A DNA stretch of 64,000 bases from Haloimpatiens sp042688525 (GCF_042688525.2 NZ_JBHWAB010000001.1:2852001-2916000), one strand, 5' to 3'. Counted from the first letter of the stretch, positions 42,283-51,493 are shown. Notes: generated by a model not told the origin, from the letters alone. A program made the numbers and translations.

Positions 42283-42711
42283 CTAAAACTCTAACTTATA
42301 CGCTTCGTCACAATATTCACATCTATATTCTGACTTTTCTTCATCTACAAGATAAAATTTATGTGGAATATATTTTTCTATAGATGTTATACATCTTGGA
42401 TTTTTACATTTAATTAAATTTTCAACTTTCTTTGGTAAACTCAATTTTATTTTTTCTTTAATTTTATCATCTTCAATTATGTTTACTGTTATATTTGGAT
42501 CCATAAGTCCAAGCATATCAAAATTTATATCAACAACATTTTCGATTTTTATAATATCTTTTTTTTCCATTTTCTTGCTTGAAACCTTCATTATAAGTGC
42601 TACTGATCCATTTACCTTATCAAGTTCAAGGTAATTGAATATTTTTATTCCCATACCAGCCTGTATATGATCAATTACTATACCATTCTTTAAACCATCT
42701 ACATTTAACAT
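42283..42711 (-). CDS. pyrI: Aspartate carbamoyltransferase regulatory subunit
   Basis: 142 residues. N-terminal nucleotide-binding part (GIVIDHIQAGMGIKIF) and C-terminal zinc site with four Cys in CKNPRCIT and YRCEYCDEAY. It brings CTP/ATP allostery to PyrB. Its ATG overlaps the pyrB stop by one base (TAATG), which couples their translation. Confidence 0.96.
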   Translation of the reverse strand: MLNVDGLKNGIVIDHIQAGMGIKIFNYLELDKVNGSVALIMKVSSKKMEKKDIIKIENVVDINFDMLGLMDPNITVNIIEDDKIKEKIKLSLPKKVENLIKCKNPRCITSIEKYIPHKFYLVDEEKSEYRCEYCDEAYKLEF

Positions 42712-43637
42712 TATTTATCCACCCCCAAAAGTTTTGAAATTAATGCCATTCTTACATACATTCCATATTTAGCTTGTTTAAAATAGCATGCTCTTGGGTC
42801 ATCATCTACTTCATAAGCTATTTCATTAACTCTTGGTAGTGGGTGAAGAACTATCATATCTTTCTTAGCTTTTTCCATTTTTTCACTATCTAATATATAA
42901 CTGTCCTTAAGTCTTATATAATCTTCTTCGTTGAAAAATCTTTCTCTTTGAACTCTTGTCATGTAAAGTATATCTAATTCATCTATTACATCCTCTAGTT
43001 TTTCAACTTCTCTGTATTCAATATTATTTTTTTCTAGTACTTCTTTTGTTATATAATCTGGAACTTTTAATTCATTTGGAGATATTAAGATAAACTTATT
43101 ATTTTTATACCTTGACATAGCTTTTATTAAAGAGTGAACAGTTCTTCCAAACTTTAAATCACCACATAAGCCTATAGTTAAATTTGATAAGTTTCCTTTT
43201 ATACATCTTATAGTTAACAGATCTGTTAATGTTTGAGTTGGATGCTGATGACCACCATCACCTGCATTAATTACGGGAATATCAGACTTCATAGCTCCTA
43301 CTTTTGGAGCACCTTCTTTGGGGTGTCTCATGGCTACGATATCAGCATAACAAGCTACTGTTCTAACAGTATCCATTACACTTTCCCCTTTGGAAACTGA
43401 ACTTGAACTAGCTTGTGAAAAACCTAATACCTGACCTCCAAGTCTTAACATTGCTGCTTCAAAACTTAGTCTTGTTCTTGTACTTGGTTCATAAAAAAGT
43501 GTTGCTAATAATTTACCATCACATACATGAGCAAAATCTTTAGGATTTTCTATAATTTTATCTGCTGTTTTAAAAACCTCTTCTAATTCTTCTGTAGTAA
43601 AGTCCATTGGATCAATTAAATTTCTTCCTTTTAACAT
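42711..43637 (-). CDS. pyrB: Aspartate carbamoyltransferase catalytic subunit
   Basis: 308 residues. Carbamoyl-phosphate loop STRTRLSFEAA, the SKGES loop, and the aspartate-side HPLPRVNEI are intact. First committed enzyme of pyrimidine synthesis and first gene of this operon. The ATG follows AAAGGGGG, which lies at the base of a PyrR-type hairpin (43650-43681). No carAB or pyrR lies in the window. Confidence 0.97.
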   Translation of the reverse strand: MLKGRNLIDPMDFTTEELEEVFKTADKIIENPKDFAHVCDGKLLATLFYEPSTRTRLSFEAAMLRLGGQVLGFSQASSSSVSKGESVMDTVRTVACYADIVAMRHPKEGAPKVGAMKSDIPVINAGDGGHQHPTQTLTDLLTIRCIKGNLSNLTIGLCGDLKFGRTVHSLIKAMSRYKNNKFILISPNELKVPDYITKEVLEKNNIEYREVEKLEDVIDELDILYMTRVQRERFFNEEDYIRLKDSYILDSEKMEKAKKDMIVLHPLPRVNEIAYEVDDDPRACYFKQAKYGMYVRMALISKLLGVDK

Positions 43638-43649
43638 ATTTACTTTTCC

Positions 43650-43681
43650 CCCTTTTCAGTCTCTCTGGACTAATTTTAAAG
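43650..43681 (-). promoter_or_regulatory. PyrR-type binding loop over the pyrB ribosome binding site
   Basis: On the minus strand TTAGTCCAGAGAGACTGAAAAGG folds as TTAGTC/GACTGA with a CAGAGA loop, matching the PyrR binding-loop consensus. The AAAGGGGG binding site of pyrB follows directly, so bound PyrR could block translation. Confidence 0.8.
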
Positions 43682-43683
43682 GT

Positions 43684-43715
43684 ATTAAAAAATGCCTTCC
43701 ATATAAGGAAGGCAT
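43684..43715 (-). terminator. Attenuator terminator of the pyr leader
   Basis: ATGCCTTCC and GGAAGGCAT pair around a 6-base loop, followed by six T on the minus strand. CCTTCC can alternatively pair with GGAAGG of the upstream PyrR loop to form an antiterminator. Confidence 0.88.
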
Positions 43716-43817
43716 GAAATCACACTTTTTTAGATTTATTAAAGTATAATTTTAAGTATACACCTGCTTATCTCTGTAAGCTAACATGTATAATTATACT
43801 TATTATGCTATTCACTG

Positions 43818-43855
43818 TTACCTTCCCAATCTCACAGGATCAGTTTTAAAGGCTC
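43818..43855 (-). promoter_or_regulatory. Upstream PyrR-type binding loop of the pyr leader
   Basis: On the minus strand CTGATCCTGTGAGATTGGGAAGG gives a CTGATC/GATTGG stem with a CTGTGA loop, again like a PyrR site. Binding would hold GGAAGG away from the terminator and favour termination. Confidence 0.78.
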
Positions 43856-43931
43856 TATTCAAATTTGCTTAAATGTATATTACCACATATTTTTCAATTA
43901 AACAAGAGTTTTTTTTAAAACTATAATAATT

Positions 43932-44789
43932 TTATCTATAATAGAATATTTGCTTTGAATCATAACCTAAACATTTAAACTTAGAACTCAAAAATTCAAT
44001 CTTATCAAATTTTACTTTTATTCCATTTAAAAGTGCTGGAAGCTTTTCTAGATCTTCTATTTTTAAACCTCTCATATTAATTATCTTTTCATATTCATTA
44101 TCTTCTGGATATATTATTTCAGCATTTCCTCTTATTTGCATACCTGCAAGTTTATCCATCCCATCATATTTATCATATACTGTTATACAAACTTTATCAT
44201 TTAACAATATATTTGCAAATTTTTTGCCTCCCTCTGATAATATATATATGCAATTATCCTCATACATATACTCAATAGGAGTTGCTCTTACCCATTCTCC
44301 ATGTCCAGTGGCTAAACAACATGTATTATGTGCTTTTAAGAATTCTTCTATATGTTTCTTTAATACATCCTTAGGCATAGTTCGAAGAAAACCTTCTCTT
44401 ATTTTCTTTAATTGTAATGAAAATTTAACTATGTCTTCTACTCTACTTTCATCTTCGATTGATTTACAATGCACTATAGAAGTACCTAAAATCGTCTGCA
44501 TTTTTTTCATAGCTCTAATTCCACTTTCTCTATTTACACCAGTGCATAAAAGTCCTATTTTTTTATTTATTAACCATGAAGCATTTTTTATAATAAAATC
44601 CAATATTTTTTTATCAGGATTTTCATTTTCTACACCTGATGCTATTACAAAAAAATCGTAACCTTTATAGTCCTCTTTAAATTCCTGTACATTACAACAT
44701 CTAGCTGGACCAATTACTAATAACATTTGTTTTACTATCTTCTCTGTTAACCCACTTTCATTCTCATAAATAATCAATGTTCTTTGCAT
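43932..44789 (-). CDS. Flavodoxin-like domain fused to a pyridoxamine-phosphate-oxidase-type FMN domain
   Basis: About 285 residues. Residues 1-140 resemble a flavodoxin (TLIIYENESGLTEKI, FFVIASGVENENPDKKIL, KKIGLLCTGVNRESG). Residues 155-285 resemble the split-barrel PNPOx-like fold (HNTCCLATGHGEWVRATPIEY, DNCIYILSEGGKKF). Such a protein may pass electrons between two flavins, but its substrate is unknown. ATG 44789 has AGGGGTG 6 bases upstream. It lies 26 bases behind the ferredoxin-flavodoxin gene, so the two probably form a redox operon. Confidence 0.8.
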   Translation of the reverse strand: MQRTLIIYENESGLTEKIVKQMLLVIGPARCCNVQEFKEDYKGYDFFVIASGVENENPDKKILDFIIKNASWLINKKIGLLCTGVNRESGIRAMKKMQTILGTSIVHCKSIEDESRVEDIVKFSLQLKKIREGFLRTMPKDVLKKHIEEFLKAHNTCCLATGHGEWVRATPIEYMYEDNCIYILSEGGKKFANILLNDKVCITVYDKYDGMDKLAGMQIRGNAEIIYPEDNEYEKIINMRGLKIEDLEKLPALLNGIKVKFDKIEFLSSKFKCLGYDSKQIFYYR

Positions 44790-44815
44790 AAATTTCACCC
44801 CTTTTATAATTTTTA

Positions 44816-45574
44816 CTATGAAATTTTGTATTGTTTAAAATGTTTTTTCTTATATAAAAATGCGTTTACTGGACATATATGCAGACATCTTTGACACGAT
44901 ATACATGAAGAATTAAAAGTTATTTCTCCATCTTCTATGTTTATGTTACCTGTTGGACAATTCTTTGCACACGCCCCACATTTTATACATCTATTATAAT
45001 CTATACTTATTGTTCTTTTAGCCCAATTTTTTGCATAAATATTAAATAATTTAAAAATGGGATAATAGGCTTTAACTTTAAATCCAGAAACTTTTTCTAT
45101 AGATTTTTCACCAAGTAAAAATATCTTTACTATATCTGCAATTCTATGTTTCGCAGTTTCACAGATTTGTTGTTTCTTATCTTCACTTGCTTCCTTAAAT
45201 CCTACAACATAGTAATTATTAGGCATTGTTATAGGCTGTTGAATTTTAATTTCAAATCCTCTTTGTTTTAAAATTTTACTCAAAAACTCAGTCCCTGTAC
45301 CTCTATTAGATGCTTGTGTTGAAAAAATCATACACTTTTTATTATTCCCAAATTTTAAATTTTTCTCTATCCATTTAATATATATATTAGGAAAAAACTC
45401 TGCATGAATAGGTGCCCCAAAAATATAAAAAGAGTATTCTTCCTTTAATTCATTATGTTTAACTATATCTATAAGATCACATTCTATATTACTTTTGCTA
45501 AATTCCTTTTTAAATAATTCAGCTACATACTCAGTATTTCCAGTTGCCGAAAAATATATTATAGCTCCTTTCAT
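44816..45574 (-). CDS. EFR1-type ferredoxin-flavodoxin fusion protein
   Basis: 252 residues. N-terminal flavodoxin domain (IIYFSATGNTEYVAEL, GAPIHAEFFPN) and a C-terminal pair of [4Fe-4S] motifs, CIKCGACAKNCPTG and CISCQRCLHICP. It is a cytoplasmic electron carrier with FMN and two clusters; partners are unknown. It precedes the flavodoxin/FMN-barrel gene. Start ATG 45574 behind AGTGGAGG. Confidence 0.92.
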   Translation of the reverse strand: MKGAIIYFSATGNTEYVAELFKKEFSKSNIECDLIDIVKHNELKEEYSFYIFGAPIHAEFFPNIYIKWIEKNLKFGNNKKCMIFSTQASNRGTGTEFLSKILKQRGFEIKIQQPITMPNNYYVVGFKEASEDKKQQICETAKHRIADIVKIFLLGEKSIEKVSGFKVKAYYPIFKLFNIYAKNWAKRTISIDYNRCIKCGACAKNCPTGNINIEDGEITFNSSCISCQRCLHICPVNAFLYKKKHFKQYKIS

Positions 45575-45748
45575 TAACTACGCCTCCACTTCCGAAAAAT
45601 TGTATATATATTAATTATACTACATAAATAAAGATTTTTATTTATGTTTTGTAAAAATTAACCAAATATTAACATGTACGCATAATGAACCAATTTAATT
45701 CTTAATTAATATAATAGATATTGTACAAATATTAGTGGAGGTAATTTA

Positions 45749-46333
45749 ATGTATCAAATGCCCAATCCATATTATTGTAATATGTATAATATGAAAAGTT
45801 TAAAAAAATCTCTTAAACTAATTGAAGAAGCAGTACAAGACGAAAAAAATGATGAATTATTTTATAACTACTTAATTAGTATTGCTCCTACTAAAGAAGA
45901 AAAGGAAATTATTACTTCAATTAGAAATGATGAAATGAAGCACAATAAAATGTTCAGAAAAATTTATAAAGATATTACTGGAATGGACATAACAGCTAGC
46001 GAAGAAGTAGATTTTGAAAAACCCAAATCCTATATAGATGGAATTACAAAAGCTCTATTTGGTGAAATGAAAGCTGTAGAAAAATATAGAGTAATACGAA
46101 AAGGTCTCCCTACAACATACCATAGGGATATGCTTTTTGAAATCATAACAGACGAATTAAAACATGGTATTAAGTACAATTACATTTTATACTTAAGCTG
46201 CTGTAAAAAAAATAGAAGTAATACATTAGATACTACTTTTGATAATACATTACCTACAGACTTCCACACTGATTTATGTAGAACAATAAATTATCCTATG
46301 TATCAAAGATTTCCTAATGATTTAGTATTTTAA
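45749..46333 (+). CDS. Ferritin-like (rubrerythrin-type) protein, paralogue 1
   Basis: 194 residues, four-helix ferritin-like pattern. Helix 2 has SIRNDEMKHNKMF and helix 4 ITDELKHGIKYNYI, both E-x-x-H metal motifs; helix 1 has EEAVQDEKND and helix 3 GEMKAVEKY. No rubredoxin domain. It resembles clostridial spore- or stress-related ferritin-like proteins. The C-terminal tail (about 160-194) is unrelated to the fold. A paralogue lies at 53574. ATG follows GGAGG. Confidence 0.82.
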   Translation: MYQMPNPYYCNMYNMKSLKKSLKLIEEAVQDEKNDELFYNYLISIAPTKEEKEIITSIRNDEMKHNKMFRKIYKDITGMDITASEEVDFEKPKSYIDGITKALFGEMKAVEKYRVIRKGLPTTYHRDMLFEIITDELKHGIKYNYILYLSCCKKNRSNTLDTTFDNTLPTDFHTDLCRTINYPMYQRFPNDLVF

Positions 46334-46403
46334 AAAAGTATGAAGTTAAAAAAGTTAATTTTTACAGCATAAAAATCTAACCTCCTATAAAGTATACTTA
46401 AAT

Positions 46404-46447
46404 AAAGTTTAAAGTACAAAGTTTTTCTTCTTTGCACTTTAAACTTT
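46404..46447. terminator. Bidirectional terminator between ferritin-like and isocitrate dehydrogenase genes
   Basis: AAAGTTTAAAGTACAAAG and CTTTGCACTTTAAACTTT are 18-base arms with one mismatch around an 8-base loop, between two convergent genes. Confidence 0.85.
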
Positions 46448-46458
46448 TTATAACTTCT

Positions 46459-47460
46459 TTAATTAAGTTTTTTTATAACCTCATCTGCAAATTCAATAGT
46501 ACTTGAATTTCCTCCTAAATCAGGAGTTAAAATCTTACCATCCTTTAATACTTCTACTACAGCATTTTCTATTTTCTGCGCACTTCTAAATTCTCCTATA
46601 TATTTTAACATCATTATTCCTGATAATATTGCAGCACATGGATTTGATTTATACTGTCCTGCTATATCTGGTGCTGATCCATGAACTGGTTCGAAAACAG
46701 CTGCATTATCTCCAATATTAGCTCCTGGTACAACTCCTAATCCTCCTACAAGTCCTGAGGCCATATCTGAAAGAATATCTCCATAAAGATTAGGCATAAC
46801 AAGCACATCATAATTTTCAGGATTTGATACTAATTTCATACTCATAGCATCAACAATTACATCTTCAAACTTAATATCATTATAATTTTGTGCTACTTCT
46901 TTAGCACATTTTAAGAAAAGACCATCAGAGAGTTTCATTATATTTGCCTTGTGTACTGCTGTAACTTTACTTCTGTTTTGTTTTTCAGCCATATCAAATG
47001 CAAATTTTACAATTCTATCACTTGCTTTTTTAGTTACAATTTTTATACTCTCCGCAGCTTCTTCCCCTACCATGTGTTCAATTCCTGCATATAGTCCTTC
47101 CGAATTTTCTCTTACGATAATTAAATCTATATTTGCATATCTTGATTTAATGCCTTCATATGTTTTTATTGGTCTAATATTTGCATACAAATTAAGTTTT
47201 TGCCTTAAAGCTACATTTACACTTCTAAATCCTTTTCCTACTGGAGTTGTTATGGGACCTTTAAGGGCTATTTTATTCTTTTCTATGCTATCTAAAACAT
47301 ATTGAGGAAGTGGAGTTCCATATTCATCAATTACTTCTGCTCCTGCTTTTACAACTTCCCAATTTATATCTACTCCACTAGCATCTATAACTTTTCTTGC
47401 AGCCTGTGTAACCTCTGGTCCTATTCCATCCCCTGGTATCAATGTAATATTATGTTTCAT
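46459..47460 (-). CDS. icd: Isocitrate dehydrogenase, short NAD-type
   Basis: 333 residues of the isocitrate/isopropylmalate dehydrogenase family. Substrate-binding Arg/Tyr in RENSEGLYAGIEH and metal-site Asp in NLYGDILSDMASGL, with EPVHGSAPDIAG near the end. Its place after aconitase and a Re-citrate synthase gene supports isocitrate rather than isopropylmalate, leading to 2-oxoglutarate for glutamate synthesis. Cofactor preference is inferred from length only. A 12-14 bp hairpin lies in the 133-base gap upstream. Confidence 0.88.
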   Translation of the reverse strand: MKHNITLIPGDGIGPEVTQAARKVIDASGVDINWEVVKAGAEVIDEYGTPLPQYVLDSIEKNKIALKGPITTPVGKGFRSVNVALRQKLNLYANIRPIKTYEGIKSRYANIDLIIVRENSEGLYAGIEHMVGEEAAESIKIVTKKASDRIVKFAFDMAEKQNRSKVTAVHKANIMKLSDGLFLKCAKEVAQNYNDIKFEDVIVDAMSMKLVSNPENYDVLVMPNLYGDILSDMASGLVGGLGVVPGANIGDNAAVFEPVHGSAPDIAGQYKSNPCAAILSGIMMLKYIGEFRSAQKIENAVVEVLKDGKILTPDLGGNSSTIEFADEVIKKLN

Positions 47461-47480
47461 TATGTTTTCTCTGCTGCCAA

Positions 47481-47513
47481 AACATTATAATACTCTACAA
47501 GTATTATAATGTT
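47481..47513 (-). other. Perfect hairpin between aconitase and isocitrate dehydrogenase genes
   Basis: AACATTATAATACT and AGTATTATAATGTT form a 14-bp perfect stem with a 5-base loop. No U-tract; probably a processing or stability element in the operon. Confidence 0.5.
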
Positions 47514-47593
47514 GCCTGCTTTGACAAGCTTCCTCCCCTCTCTATTGATTTCATATTTTACGCTGCAACATACGTAATTTTTTCCGTCTTTAA

Positions 47594-49513
47594 CTAATCT
47601 TGTTTTATCATATTTAAAAGTCCGCCTAATTTTATCATTTGCTTTTGTCTATCTGTAATATTTAATATCATTATATATTCTTTATTTTTTGTAACATTTT
47701 TTACCTTTACCATTCCACTTTCTACTTGTTCTTCTGCATTTTCTATTATAAGTTCATCCATCACATCAATCTCATCATAATCTTCAGGTTTTTCAAAAGT
47801 TAATGGCATTATTCCATTGTTTATTAAATTTGCCATATGAATTCTTGCAAAAGATTTTGCAAGTACTGCTTTAATACCCAAATATAAAGGTACTAACGCT
47901 GCATGTTCTCTACTAGAACCTTGACCGTAGTTTACTCCTCCTACTATAAAACCACCCTTATTTTGTTTTGCCTTTTCAGGAAATTCTTTGTCACAAGGAG
48001 TTAAACAATATTGAGAAAGATATGGAATATTAGATCTAAAAGGTAATAACTTAGCATTAGATGGCATTATGTGGTCAGTGGTAATATTGTCTACAACCTT
48101 TGTTAAAACTTTTCCTTCTACAGTATTATTTAAAGGTTTTGCAATAGGAAATGGTTTTATATTTGGTCCTCTTACTATATCTACATTTTCACCATCTTTT
48201 GCAGGAGATACAACTAAATTATCATTTATCAAAAATTTCTTAGGAATGTCTATTTTAAAACTTTCCCCAAGTTCTTTCGGTTCAGTTATACAACCTGTTA
48301 TAGCAGATGCTGCTGCAACTTCTGGACTTACAATATAAACTTTAGCTGAAACCGTTCCTGATCTTCCTTCAAAATTCCTATTGAAAGTTCTCAAAGACAC
48401 CCCATTTGTACAAGGTGATTGTCCCATTCCTATACATGGTCCACATCCACATTCTAATATTCTAGCACCACTTGATACTAAAGAAGCTAGTGCTCCATTT
48501 TGAGCTAACATAGTTAACACTTGTTTAGAACCTGGTGCAATAACTAAAGATACATTTTCATTAATAGTTTTTCCTTCTAAAATTTTTGCTGCTTTCATTA
48601 GATCTACATAAGATGAATTTGTACAACTTCCTATTGCTATTTGATTCACTTTTGTATTTTTTAATTCTGATATCTTAACTACATTATCTGGGCTGTGTGG
48701 ACACGCAGCTAAAGGTTCTAACTCACTTAGATCAATTTCTACACATTCATCATATTCTGCATCTTCATCTGATTTTAATTCACTGAAATCTTCTTCTCTT
48801 CCTTGAGCTTTTAAAAACTCATAGGTTCTCTCATCACTTGGAAAGATAGAAGTAGTTGCTCCTAATTCTGCACCCATATTTGTAATAGTTGCTCTTTCAG
48901 GTACTGTTAGATTTTTAACTCCTTCTCCGCAATACTCAAATATTTTACTTACCCCACCTTTTACACTTAATCTTCTTAATAATTCTAATATAACATCTTT
49001 GGCAGATACCCAAGGTTTTAAAGTACCTTTTAAGTTAACTTTAACAATTTCAGGCATTGTTATATAATATTCTCCACCAGCCATAGCTACTGCAACATCT
49101 AATCCTCCAGCTCCTATAGCTAGCATTCCAATTCCTCCTCCTGTTGGAGTATGGCTATCTGAACCTAAGATAGTTTGTCCTGGAACACCAAATCTTTCCA
49201 AATGAACCTGATGACATATTCCATTACCTGGTTTTGAAAAATAAATACCATGTTTTTTTGCAACAGTTTGTATATATAAGTGATCATCAGCATTCTCTGG
49301 TCCTGTTTGAAGAATATTATGATCTATATATGCAACAGATTTTTTTGTTTTAACTTTGTCAATACCTAAAGCTTCAAATTGCAAATATGCCATAGTTCCT
49401 GTAGAATCCTGTGTTAAAGTTTGATCTATTTTTATTGCTATTTCCTTTTTAGCAACCATTTCTCCCTTTACAAGATGTTTTCCAATAATCTTTCTTGCTA
49501 AATTTAATCCCAT
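47594..49513 (-). CDS. acnA: Aconitate hydratase
   Basis: 639 residues, mitochondrial-type aconitase length. The [4Fe-4S] ligands are Cys in IAIGSCTNSSY and in CGCGPCIGMGQSP; the swivel domain has VGGVNYGQGSSREHAA. It isomerises citrate to isocitrate. It lies 57 bases behind the Re-citrate synthase gene and before the isocitrate dehydrogenase gene. Confidence 0.93.
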   Translation of the reverse strand: MGLNLARKIIGKHLVKGEMVAKKEIAIKIDQTLTQDSTGTMAYLQFEALGIDKVKTKKSVAYIDHNILQTGPENADDHLYIQTVAKKHGIYFSKPGNGICHQVHLERFGVPGQTILGSDSHTPTGGGIGMLAIGAGGLDVAVAMAGGEYYITMPEIVKVNLKGTLKPWVSAKDVILELLRRLSVKGGVSKIFEYCGEGVKNLTVPERATITNMGAELGATTSIFPSDERTYEFLKAQGREEDFSELKSDEDAEYDECVEIDLSELEPLAACPHSPDNVVKISELKNTKVNQIAIGSCTNSSYVDLMKAAKILEGKTINENVSLVIAPGSKQVLTMLAQNGALASLVSSGARILECGCGPCIGMGQSPCTNGVSLRTFNRNFEGRSGTVSAKVYIVSPEVAAASAITGCITEPKELGESFKIDIPKKFLINDNLVVSPAKDGENVDIVRGPNIKPFPIAKPLNNTVEGKVLTKVVDNITTDHIMPSNAKLLPFRSNIPYLSQYCLTPCDKEFPEKAKQNKGGFIVGGVNYGQGSSREHAALVPLYLGIKAVLAKSFARIHMANLINNGIMPLTFEKPEDYDEIDVMDELIIENAEEQVESGMVKVKNVTKNKEYIMILNITDRQKQMIKLGGLLNMIKQD

Positions 49514-49570
49514 ACTTCAACCTCCGATTACTATTTTTAAATGCAACATTTTTTACAAATACATGTTATC

Positions 49571-50911
49571 TTAACTTACTCTCTCAACTAGCTCTGGCAT
49601 AAACTTTTCAACTATAAGTTCAAGCTCTGTATTTCCTATCATTGTAGTTCTTCCATTTTCGTACTGCATATCAACCCATTCTTTTATTTCTGCTATTCTT
49701 TCATCTTTTTTACCAATTTTTTTATCTCCCTTTAGTTTATAATAACTATTTATCCATGCTGCTATTCCTGCAAGTCCTGAATATTGATTAACAGCTACAA
49801 GTACAGGTCTATTAAGAATTTTATCTGTATCAAATATATTATATATTTCCTCACTTTTAAGTATTCCATCAGCATGTATCCCTGCTCTAGTTACATTAAA
49901 TTCTTTACCAACAAATGGAGCTTTTTCTGGAATATTATAACCAATTTCTCTTTTAAAATATTCTGCTATCTCTGTTATAACCTCAATTTTCATATTTTTA
50001 GTTGTACCCTTTATTTGTCCATATTCAAATATCATAGCTTCAAGAGGACAATTTCCTGTTCTTTCTCCTATACCTAATAATGTAGTATTTATAGAAGAAG
50101 CACCATACAACCATGCTGTAGTTGAATTAGTAACTGCTGCATGAAAATCATTGTGTCCATGCCATTCAATTTGCTTATGTGGAACTTCACAATAATAATT
50201 TAATCCGTGAATAATAGCTTGTACGCTTCTAGGAAGACATGTACCTGCATGTGAAACTCCAAGTCCCAATGTATCACAAGCTCTTATTTTTATAGGAATA
50301 CCTGATTGTTTTGAAAGTTCCATCAATTTTTTTACAAGTGGAACTACAAATCCAAAGAAATCTGCTCTTGTAATATCTTCAAAATGACATCTTGGAATTA
50401 TCCCATATGTTAATGCTTGTTCTACAACCTCTAAATATTTATCTGCCGCCTGTTTTCTTGTCAATTTTAATTTTTTAAATATATGATAGTCAGAACATGA
50501 CATTAACATTCCGGTTTCTTTAATACCCATCTCTTTTACAAGTTTAAAATCTTCTTTGTTTGCTCTTATCCATGATGTAATTTGTGGAAACTCATATCCT
50601 TTTTCCATACATTTATATGCTGCTTTTCTATCTTTTTCAGTATATAGGAAGAATTCTGTTTGTCGTATTATTCCTGAGTTATTGTCAAGCTCATGTAAAT
50701 AGTCATATATTTTTGTCATTTGCTTTTCTGTAAATGGAGACATTGATTGTTGTCCATCTCTTAAAGTAGTATCTGTAATCCATATTTCTTTAGGTAAATT
50801 CATAGGAACTTGTACTTTATTAAAAATTATTTTCGGAATCTGTGAATATGGAAATATATTTTTATATAAATTAGGTATTTCCACATTTTTTATAACCTTA
50901 TCATTTAACAT
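49571..50911 (-). CDS. Re-citrate synthase-like DRE-TIM metallolyase
   Basis: 446 residues. The DRE-TIM motif is at ITDTTLRDGQQSM, and metal His residues lie in IEWHGHNDFHAA; RAGIHADG is in the C-terminal part. The sequence type is that of anaerobic Re-specific citrate synthases, unlike ordinary isopropylmalate or homocitrate synthases, and the operon continues with aconitase and isocitrate dehydrogenase. It would condense acetyl-CoA with oxaloacetate. The annotation isopropylmalate synthase is often given to such proteins; the neighbours argue against it here. Confidence 0.85.
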   Translation of the reverse strand: MLNDKVIKNVEIPNLYKNIFPYSQIPKIIFNKVQVPMNLPKEIWITDTTLRDGQQSMSPFTEKQMTKIYDYLHELDNNSGIIRQTEFFLYTEKDRKAAYKCMEKGYEFPQITSWIRANKEDFKLVKEMGIKETGMLMSCSDYHIFKKLKLTRKQAADKYLEVVEQALTYGIIPRCHFEDITRADFFGFVVPLVKKLMELSKQSGIPIKIRACDTLGLGVSHAGTCLPRSVQAIIHGLNYYCEVPHKQIEWHGHNDFHAAVTNSTTAWLYGASSINTTLLGIGERTGNCPLEAMIFEYGQIKGTTKNMKIEVITEIAEYFKREIGYNIPEKAPFVGKEFNVTRAGIHADGILKSEEIYNIFDTDKILNRPVLVAVNQYSGLAGIAAWINSYYKLKGDKKIGKKDERIAEIKEWVDMQYENGRTTMIGNTELELIVEKFMPELVERVS

Positions 50912-51203
50912 ATTACATATCCCTCCATTCTTTTGTGATTTATGAATTTTATCTTGCGTAAAATTTCATTTGATTATTTTTAGCAATTTCAATTCTACAC
51001 ATTTGTTCTTATATTTTTTATTTTTATCCCCATGTTTTTCTTCTCTATATACTGAGTTTTGCACATGAATAAAATTCTTATGCTTTTAATTTTAACATAA
51101 GAATTTTATTCCTTCAAATACTTTTTGTGTGAAATTTGAATTTAAACAATTACAATATTTCATTTTTTAAAATTTTGAAATTTGTACGATTTGATTTTTC
51201 ACT

Positions 51204-51335
51204 TTAAGATAATGGTTCATCATCAAAATTGGTATATTTAGATTCATTTTGTTTATTATGTTTTTGATCGTCTTGTGGTTTATGTCCATCATGTTTTTTG
51301 CCTTTTCTATGCTTTTCAAACATACGCTTTGCCAT
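51204..51335 (-). CDS. Very small basic protein (43 aa)
   Basis: Start ATG behind AAAAGGAG, 43 residues rich in Lys, His, Asp and Asn: it begins MAKRMFEKHRKGKKHDGHK and ends DDEPLS. No membrane segment. It follows another tiny gene by 14 bases and shares the KHxGHK-type word with it. Function unknown; small basic proteins of this kind occur in clostridia. Confidence 0.6.
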   Translation of the reverse strand: MAKRMFEKHRKGKKHDGHKPQDDQKHNKQNESKYTNFDDEPLS

Positions 51336-51349
51336 TTTTACCACTCCTT

Positions 51350-51493
51350 TTAATCTTCTTCTAACGGATCTAATGAATCAGGCATCTTAAATACTGACCT
51401 TGCACTTTCTTTATGTCCATGTTTTATATTTTTCTTCTTAAAATTTCCATCTTGCATTTTATTTTGTTTTGTTTTTTTCATTTTATTTGTCAT
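51350..51493 (-). CDS. Very small basic protein (47 aa)
   Basis: Start ATG behind AGAGGTG, 47 residues. A Lys/Asn-rich first half leads to IKHGHKESARSVFKMPDS and an acidic end (LDPLEED). First gene of a two-gene unit with 51204. The pattern ESARSxFxMPDSL looks like a conserved clostridial mini-protein, but I cannot place it with certainty. Confidence 0.62.
   Translation of the reverse strand: MTNKMKKTKQNKMQDGNFKKKNIKHGHKESARSVFKMPDSLDPLEED

Noticed and set aside
44224..44661. 145-codon frame opposite the flavodoxin/FMN-barrel gene
   Set aside because: The minus-strand gene has recognisable domains and a good start; the antisense frame has neither.
49571..50911. 2-isopropylmalate or homocitrate synthase
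   Set aside because: Sequence type and the neighbouring aconitase and isocitrate dehydrogenase genes fit Re-citrate synthase better; no leucine genes are near.
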